The notes beneath the pieces were generated by a model. That model saw only the letters and a list, made by a program, of their open reading frames with translations, had not been told where the DNA came from and searched no databases. A stretch of 10,473 nt of DNA, from positions 1 through 10,473 of the forward strand of contig DASYRG010000067.1 of the NCBI GenBank assembly GCA_036004665.1, given 5' to 3'. Positions 7,002 to 10,473 of this stretch are shown piece by piece. The translations under genes were made by a program, and so were the position numbers. Position 1 is the first letter of the stretch; the number at the start of each line of letters is the position of its first letter. The stretch is from JACQGZ01 sp036004665. GTDB taxonomy: Bacteria; Sysuimicrobiota; Sysuimicrobiia; Sysuimicrobiales; Humicultoraceae.

Positions 7002-7609
7002 TTGGCCGCGCGCGCTTCCGCCATCTCGGCCCGCAGCCGCGCGATCGTCTCCTCGTAGGACTCGAGAATGCGGGTCTGGCGCTGAAACCGCATCGCCAAG
7101 TAGCCGGCGTAGAGCGCCACCCCCCAAAATGTCAGGATCTTGACGGCTTCGACGGTCAGGTCGCCCCCTGGGGGGGTCACCAGCAGCACCACGACGTATG
7201 TGAGGTTGTAGATCGTGGCCACGTACAGCGCCATCGCCATGCCGTAGCGGATACTGTTGCTCACCAGTACGATGAAATAGGCGAAGTAGAAGACGCTGCC
7301 GCCTCCGCCCGTGAAGCCGACCAGGGTGGAGATCAGGACGAGGTCGGTGGCGGTCGTGATGAACTTCAGCCAGGGCGGCGCCCCCGTGCGTAGGATGCGC
7401 CCATAGAGCACGTTCATCCCTGCCACGACGACGGTGAGGGCGAGGATCGTGCTCCAGGGAATGCCGATCTGTCCCTGGCGCTTCAGGTAGGCGACCGCGG
7501 CGAAGAGGGAGACCGCCACGATCCAGCGGACGAGGACCTTACTGCGCTCGATCTGCTGTTCCATCCGGTTTCCCCGCCGGCCTCGGCGTGCGAGAACACT
7601 TACGCCCAT
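6998..7609 (-). CDS. Multi-pass membrane protein resembling a sensor-kinase input module, without output domain
   Basis: With the start at 7609 this is 203 aa. A basic N-terminal stretch leads to about five or six hydrophobic helices and then a cytoplasmic coiled-coil (RFQRQTRILESYEETIARLR, near the end) that stops at AEARAAK. The arrangement, including the glycine-rich FTGGGGSVFYFAYF segment, looks like the membrane input half of histidine kinases or diguanylate cyclases, where the coiled-coil leads to a GAF, HisKA or GGDEF domain. Here the gene ends instead. AGGAG 9 nt upstream favours the ATG at 7609; the ATG at 7564 (MEQQIERSKVL, 188 aa), with a weaker GGGGA, is a real alternative that looks more family-like. 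The next gene overlaps its stop by 4 nt. Function inferred from architecture only. Confidence 0.68.
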   Translation of the reverse strand: MGVSVLARRGRRGNRMEQQIERSKVLVRWIVAVSLFAAVAYLKRQGQIGIPWSTILALTVVVAGMNVLYGRILRTGAPPWLKFITTATDLVLISTLVGFTGGGGSVFYFAYFIVLVSNSIRYGMAMALYVATIYNLTYVVVLLVTPPGGDLTVEAVKILTFWGVALYAGYLAMRFQRQTRILESYEETIARLRAEMAEARAAK

Positions 7610-7618
7610 TAGAAGATT

Positions 7619-7626
7619 CTCCTCCT
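7619..7626 (-). promoter_or_regulatory. Purine-rich ribosome-binding site of the sensor-like membrane gene
   Basis: On the minus strand this reads AGGAGGAG, ending 9 nt before the ATG at 7609. It is the strongest Shine-Dalgarno match near this gene and is the reason for preferring 7609 over the ATG at 7564. Confidence 0.5.
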
Positions 7627-7661
7627 CCCCCAATCTTCGCCTGACTGCGTGACCCCTGAGT

Positions 7662-7687
7662 TGCAACTCGGTCCGGACCGAGTTGCA
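7662..7687. repeat. Palindromic repeat, copy 1 (intergenic, 26 bp)
   Basis: A perfect 26-bp palindrome with half-site TGCAACTCGGTCC. Its inner 18 bp, ACTCGGTCCGGACCGAGT, are identical in all three copies. It lies 53 nt before the start of the minus-strand sensor-like gene and 229 nt before the HNH start. No T-run follows on either strand, so it does not look like an intrinsic terminator. In RNA or single-stranded DNA it could fold into a long hairpin. Confidence 0.95.
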
Positions 7688-7699
7688 TGGATTGACGTA

Positions 7700-7720
7700 G
7701 TGGGAGTTTTACAGTCCCAC
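7700..7720. repeat. Short inverted repeat (6-bp stem, 9-nt loop)
   Basis: GTGGGA pairs with TCCCAC around a 9-nt loop, GTTTTACAG. It lies 12 nt after palindrome copy 1 and is flanked by TTGACG words 40 bp apart. It could be an operator, a structured leader or part of a larger repeat unit. The inverted repeat is seen directly; any role is speculative. Confidence 0.5.
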
Positions 7721-7901
7721 GATGTAGCGACTTGACGAGTTTTTCTCAGGACATCGCGAAGTCCGAAACGCGTCGCCCCAGAATGCGATCTCCGCGCGCT
7801 AGGATTGCCGAGCGCAGAACTGGCACCAAAGGCAGTCCGCGCCGAAGGATTGGGCGCCTGGCGTCCCATGGCGGGCTGCCTGCGGGGCACGAGAATGGCC
7901 G

Positions 7902-7911
7902 TGCTATAGAT
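7902..7911 (+). promoter_or_regulatory. Extended -10 promoter element of the HNH nuclease gene
   Basis: TGC followed by TATAGA (7905-7910) is a good extended -10 match. The ATG at 7917 is 6 nt past the hexamer, where transcription would be expected to begin, so the mRNA would be leaderless. The only purine-rich word in between (AAGG, 7913-7915 region) is too close to act as a Shine-Dalgarno sequence. No good -35 is visible. The arrangement parallels the promoter of accD. Confidence 0.5.
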
Positions 7912-7916
7912 AAGGC

Positions 7917-9071
7917 ATGGATCCGAAGAGGCTCTCCAATCATGAGCTGCTGGCGCGCGTGAAGCAGTTGGCCGAAGGGGAGCGCGCGGCGACGGCAGCC
8001 CTCATTGCCCACCTCGAGGAGCTGGACGAGCGGCGGCTCTATCTCGCCGAAGGCTGCTCCTCGATGTTCACCTACTGCACCCAGATCCTGCATCTCTCAG
8101 AGCATGCGGCCTACCGACGCATCGAGGCTGCCCGCGTGGTCCGGCGGTTCCCGACGGTTCGGGAGAGATTTGAGGATGGCTCGGTGAACCTCACGACCGT
8201 GAGCCTGCTCGCCGCTCATCTCACGCCCGAGAATCATCAGGAACTGCTGGACATGGCCTGGCACAAGAGCAAGCGCCAAGTGGAGGAGCTGGTTGCGAGG
8301 CTGCGCCCCCAGCCGCCGGTTCCGACCTCTATTCGCCGGCTGCCAACCGCGCGCCCGGCCGCGGCACCTCTGGAACTTGCGACGCGAACTCGGTCCGGAC
8401 CGAGTTCGCCGACGCTCACTCCCAACCCGCCATCTCCAGCCGCGCCACCACGAACCGCTCCGGCCGTCGTCAGCCCGCTGGCGCCCCAGCACTACAAGGT
8501 GCAATTCACGGCGAGCCCCAAGATAGTCGAGAAGCTCCGGCTGGCCCAAGACCTCTTACGCCATCAGATCCCGGACGGAGATCCGGCGGCGATCTTCGAT
8601 CGGGCGCTGACGGCGCTGTTGGACAGCCTGGCAAAGCAGAAGTTCGCCGCCACAGACCGCCCGCGGGGGAGCCACAGCACCGCACCCGGGTCGCGTCACA
8701 TTCCCGCCGCAGTCAAGCGCGCGGTCTGGCTGCGCGACTGCGGGCGCTGCGCGTTTGTGAGCGCCACAGGCCGCCGCTGCGCCGAAAATGGCTTCCTCGA
8801 GTTCCATCACGTCGTACCGTACGCCGCGGGTGGCAAAGCCTCGGCCGACAACATCCAGCTGCGCTGTCGCACGCACAATGGCTACGAGGCGGAACTCCCC
8901 TTTGGCGTGCGCCATCCAGAGTACGTCAGGGAGGAGGGACCCCTCTACCTCGTGAGGAGGCATCTGCGGCGGCAGCCAGGCGTGGGAATTGTAACGGCGA
9001 CTCGGTCCGGACCGAGTCGCGTCGCCTGCGCCGGTCCCGGCAGATCGAGGCTGGTAGACCTGACCACATAG
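7917..9071 (+). CDS. HNH endonuclease, DUF222/13E12-like type, with two in-frame palindromes
   Basis: This 384-aa protein has the layout of DUF222/13E12-related HNH nucleases. Residues 1-130 form a conserved helical domain (AHLEELDERRLYL, LSEHAAYRRIEAARVVRRFP, VNLTTVSLLAAHLTPENHQELL, HKSKRQVEELVARLRP). A Pro/Ala/Ser/Thr-rich linker (about 131-190) and a second helical segment (192-242) follow. The C-terminal HNH domain (about 262-330) has cysteines C275, C278, C288 and C317, LEFHH (294-298), N312 and H320-N321. All expected HNH residues are present, so it should be active on DNA; its target is unknown. Codons 158-163 and 362-367 are two copies of an 18-bp palindrome, both read TRSGPS, in the linker and the tail. 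The ATG is placed directly after an extended -10 box. Confidence 0.88.
   Translation: MDPKRLSNHELLARVKQLAEGERAATAALIAHLEELDERRLYLAEGCSSMFTYCTQILHLSEHAAYRRIEAARVVRRFPTVRERFEDGSVNLTTVSLLAAHLTPENHQELLDMAWHKSKRQVEELVARLRPQPPVPTSIRRLPTARPAAAPLELATRTRSGPSSPTLTPNPPSPAAPPRTAPAVVSPLAPQHYKVQFTASPKIVEKLRLAQDLLRHQIPDGDPAAIFDRALTALLDSLAKQKFAATDRPRGSHSTAPGSRHIPAAVKRAVWLRDCGRCAFVSATGRRCAENGFLEFHHVVPYAAGGKASADNIQLRCRTHNGYEAELPFGVRHPEYVREEGPLYLVRRHLRRQPGVGIVTATRSGPSRVACAGPGRSRLVDLTT
8384..8409. repeat. Palindromic repeat, copy 2 (in the HNH linker, 26 bp)
   Basis: A perfect 26-bp palindrome with half-site GCGAACTCGGTCC and the same 18-bp core as copies 1 and 3. It lies in the low-complexity linker of the HNH protein, where the core is read as TRSGPS (residues 158-163). 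Beyond the core the outer bases differ from copy 1 but remain self-complementary. Its centre is 722 bp from that of copy 1. Confidence 0.95.
8997..9020. repeat. Palindromic repeat, copy 3 (in the HNH C-terminal tail, 24 bp)
   Basis: A perfect 24-bp palindrome with half-site GCGACTCGGTCC and the shared 18-bp core. It lies after the HNH domain, 51 nt before the stop codon, and its core is read in the same phase as copy 2 (TRSGPS, residues 362-367). Relative to copy 2, one A:T pair is missing between the core and the GCG/CGC arms. Its centre is 612 bp from that of copy 2. Confidence 0.95.
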
Positions 9072-9086
9072 CTCAGGATCACATCG

Positions 9087-10037
9087 GTGAACATCCTCAT
9101 CACGGGAGCGGCAGGGAACCTGGGATCCCACCTGACCCGTCACCTGCTGGCCAGTCCCCACCGGCTCACCCTGCTCGAACATCTCCGCCCCGTCGCCGCC
9201 GACATTGCGCGGGGGCCCAACGTCTCGGTCGTGCGCGCCGATCTCGACGACCCGTCCTCTTTGACCGCGCCCTGCCGCGGCGTGGACTGCATCGTGCACT
9301 TTGCGGGGGTGCTCTTCGCCCCCACGCCGGAGCGATTCTTGCCGCGGACGAACTTCGGCTACGTCCGCAACCTCACCGCCGCGGCTTTGGAGGCCGGCGT
9401 CGGCAAGTTCATCCTGGTCAGCTTCCCGCACGTGGAAGGGGAGTCCACCCCGGAGGCGCCGGCCCGCGGCCTGCCGAAAAGCCGGCCGCCCACGTCGGTG
9501 CACGCCCGCACGCGGCTGGCCGCCGAGCGCCATCTCTTCTCAGCATCGGCCGGAACGCCGATGGCGCCGGTCGCGCTGCGCGCCGGGATGATCTACGCGC
9601 GGGGCGTGTTGATGATCGATGCCGCGCGCTGGCTGATGCGCCGCCGGCTTCTCGGCGTGTGGCGGAGGCCGACCTGGATCCATCTGCTCGCCCTGCCGGA
9701 TTTCCTCACGGCGACCGCCGCGGCCATCGAGGGTGGGGCAATCACCGGCATCTTCAACCTGGGGGACGACCTCCCGCTCACCCTTCAAGAGTTTCTGGAC
9801 ACCCTTGCCGCCCACTGGGGGTACCCGCGGCCGTGGCACGCCCCGGCGTGGACGTTCTACGCGGCGGGCGCCATCAGCGAGGCCGTCGCCACCGTGCTGC
9901 GCACTCCCTCGCCGCTGACGCGCGACTTCATCAGGATCGGCATGACGTCCTACGTCATGGACACGACGCGGATGAAACAGGAGCTCCTGCCCATGCTGGC
10001 CTATCCTCGGCTCGGGGAAGGCATTCCATTGCTCTAG
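9087..10037 (+). CDS. NAD(P)-dependent epimerase/dehydratase-like protein (extended SDR) with altered catalytic motif
   Basis: The 316-aa protein has an extended short-chain dehydrogenase fold. The N-terminal Rossmann motif is GAAGNLG (7-13), followed by a ADLDD segment (51-55) that usually contacts the adenine, and HFAG (71-74). The family's YxxxK catalytic pair should fall in the segment before RLAAE; here it reads SVHARTRLAAE (137-147), so Tyr appears to be His139 and Lys appears to be Arg143. The protein may bind NAD(P) without normal epimerase chemistry, or work on an unusual substrate. Residues 192-316 look like the substrate-binding part of sugar or isoprenoid epimerase-like proteins. 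The GTG start is supported by AGGA at 9 nt; the HNH stop is 15 nt upstream. Substrate unknown. Confidence 0.82.
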   Translation: MNILITGAAGNLGSHLTRHLLASPHRLTLLEHLRPVAADIARGPNVSVVRADLDDPSSLTAPCRGVDCIVHFAGVLFAPTPERFLPRTNFGYVRNLTAAALEAGVGKFILVSFPHVEGESTPEAPARGLPKSRPPTSVHARTRLAAERHLFSASAGTPMAPVALRAGMIYARGVLMIDAARWLMRRRLLGVWRRPTWIHLLALPDFLTATAAAIEGGAITGIFNLGDDLPLTLQEFLDTLAAHWGYPRPWHAPAWTFYAAGAISEAVATVLRTPSPLTRDFIRIGMTSYVMDTTRMKQELLPMLAYPRLGEGIPLL

Positions 10038-10070
10038 GCGCTCTTGTCACGACCCTGCGGAGTCGGACGA

Positions 10071-10226
10071 TTAGTCCCCGGCTTCAAGATCCCATCTCTC
10101 GACGCATTGGCCGTTGGCGAAGTGCAGAATCGTGATGCCCCACGCTTCAATCTCTCTGCCATCCCGGAGCTTAGCCTGGAACCGATAGCAGCATCCCACT
10201 CTCTCGCGTTCAGCAATGACATATGC
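10071..10226 (-). pseudogene. 3' fragment of a SnoaL/NTF2-like gene
   Basis: In the frame ending with TAA at 10073-10071 the minus strand reads VIAERERVGCCYRFQAKLRD and then GREIEAWGITILHFANGQ and CVERWDLEAGD. This resembles the C-terminal half of SnoaL-like/NTF2-fold proteins, where a strand with GREIE-W-GI-I is followed by F-dG---E-WD. There is no start or N-terminal half: upstream the sequence turns into the VOC fragment in another frame. I read it as the surviving 3' end of a gene joined by deletion to the VOC gene. The family match is by eye only. Confidence 0.45.
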
Positions 10227-10372
10227 AGGTTGATCTTCTGACCCCCGGCGGCCAGGGCGCGCCGTCCCTCACCGAACGTGACCACCTGCATCCCCAGAGC
10301 CCGCGCGTAGAATGCACAGGTCGCCTCGAGGTCGCGCTCCGTCAGGACAAGGTGATCGAGCCCGTCAATCCT
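10223..10372 (-). pseudogene. 5' fragment of a VOC (glyoxalase/bleomycin-resistance-like) gene, start lost
   Basis: The minus strand encodes RIDGLDHLVLTERDLEATCA, FYARALGMQVVTF and GEGRRALAAGGQKINLH, the typical first half of a VOC-superfamily protein, including the first metal-ligand His in LDHLVL. Homologues usually start M-IDGLDHLVL; here the Met position is AGG (10372-10370), and no ATG, GTG or TTG lies in frame upstream to the stop at 10438. An ATT start at 10369 is possible but rare. After NLH the VOC second half, which would carry the other metal ligands, is missing. The frame runs on through unrelated sequence to TAG at 10036-10034, giving at most a chimeric 111-residue product. Confidence 0.55.
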
Positions 10373-10473
10373 CCCGCCGGACGCCGGTCGTCTCGAGGGC
10401 GGGACGGAGAAAGTCGCGCACCGTCTGAAAGAGCGTCAGCCGGTCGCGATCAAGCGTGGCCACATGCCCGGAT
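10365..10473 (-). CDS. Alpha/beta hydrolase, C-terminal end (partial)
   Basis: The last 35 codons of a gene that enters from the right edge read SGHVATLDRDRLTLFQTVRD and then FLRPALETTGVRRED before TGA (10367-10365). A GH followed by a helix ending in V-x-x-FL is the usual end of alpha/beta hydrolases, where the His completes the Ser-Asp/Glu-His triad. The stop overlaps the former start region of the VOC gene, so the two were probably one operon. The substrate cannot be told from this piece. Confidence 0.55.
   Translation of the reverse strand, partial: SGHVATLDRDRLTLFQTVRDFLRPALETTGVRRED

Larger units (their letters stand above)
7610..7916. other. Divergent spacer between the sensor-like gene and the HNH nuclease gene
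   Basis: This 307-nt stretch holds no gene I can support. From left to right it contains the ribosome-binding site of the minus-strand gene, palindrome copy 1 (7662-7687), a hairpin (7700-7720), two TTGACG words flanking that hairpin (7692-7697 and 7732-7737), a T-run (7740-7744), about 150 nt with no recognised signal, and the extended -10 element of the HNH gene (7902-7911). The part around 7690-7760 looks more A/T-rich than its surroundings. Confidence 0.6.

Noticed and set aside
7698..7722. Minus-strand loop CTGTAAA in a GC stem, like the anticodon arm of tRNA-Tyr
   Set aside because: The loop is 9 nt rather than 7, and no T-arm GTTCRA motif, D-arm or acceptor stem lies at the right distances.
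7732..7760. TTGACG at 7732 as the -35 box of a plus-strand promoter
   Set aside because: The position 17 nt downstream reads CGCGAA, not a -10 box.
7609..8093. Minus-strand frames across the spacer and the start of the HNH gene (7609-7890 and 7746-8093)
   Set aside because: They lie opposite the HNH gene and its promoter, look low-complexity and have no recognisable motifs.
7662..9020. The three palindromes as a CRISPR array or as intrinsic terminators
   Set aside because: Spacing is 612-722 bp, two copies are in coding sequence, and none is followed by a T-run.
10038..10070. A weak inverted repeat (CGAC/GTCG) after the epimerase gene as a terminator
   Set aside because: The stem is only 4 bp and there is no T-run.

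Overview
This is a GC-rich bacterial window (roughly two thirds G+C by eye) with tightly packed genes. Nothing in it fixes the taxon. The composition, the four acetyl-CoA carboxylase genes side by side in the order accD-accA-accB-accC, two leaderless-looking promoters and a mixed set of housekeeping genes would fit an uncultured soil, sediment or thermophile lineage; this is a guess.

Layout. (1) 1-3714, plus strand: a promoter with an extended -10 box, then all four subunits of bacterial acetyl-CoA carboxylase (carboxyltransferase beta and alpha, biotin carrier protein, biotin carboxylase), the complete enzyme that makes malonyl-CoA for fatty acid synthesis. (2) 3711-4667, minus strand: a ROK-family sugar kinase that meets accC tail to tail. 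(3) 4796-6795, plus strand: an SPFH (stomatin/slipin) membrane protein, a DUF374-type lysophospholipid acyltransferase-like protein and a YciI-like protein, closely spaced and probably co-transcribed; the first two suggest membrane-related work. (4) 6792-7609, minus strand: a multi-pass membrane protein resembling a sensor-kinase input module without its output domain, and a small two-helix membrane protein overlapping it by 4 nt. (5) 7610-9071: a divergent spacer and an HNH endonuclease gene of the DUF222/13E12-like type. (6) 9087-10037: an extended short-chain dehydrogenase/epimerase-like protein whose catalytic Tyr and Lys appear to be replaced. (7) 10034-10473, minus strand: the end of an alpha/beta hydrolase gene, then a decayed VOC (glyoxalase-like) gene that lacks a normal start and runs directly into the 3' end of a SnoaL/NTF2-like gene in another frame.

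The most striking signal is a perfect palindrome with an 18-bp core, ACTCGGTCCGGACCGAGT, that occurs exactly three times, all in the HNH locus: once in the upstream spacer and twice inside the coding sequence. The perfect dyad extends to 24-26 bp, and the outer bases differ between copies yet stay complementary. Both coding copies are read in the same phase as T-R-S-G-P-S, in a linker and in the C-terminal tail, and the core has no stop codon in any frame. This resembles a palindromic element that can sit inside genes, or a structured or recognition site tied to the nuclease. Smaller points are shared CTAG stop tetranucleotides at all three tail-to-tail junctions, the chimeric VOC/SnoaL remnant, and the orphan sensor module.
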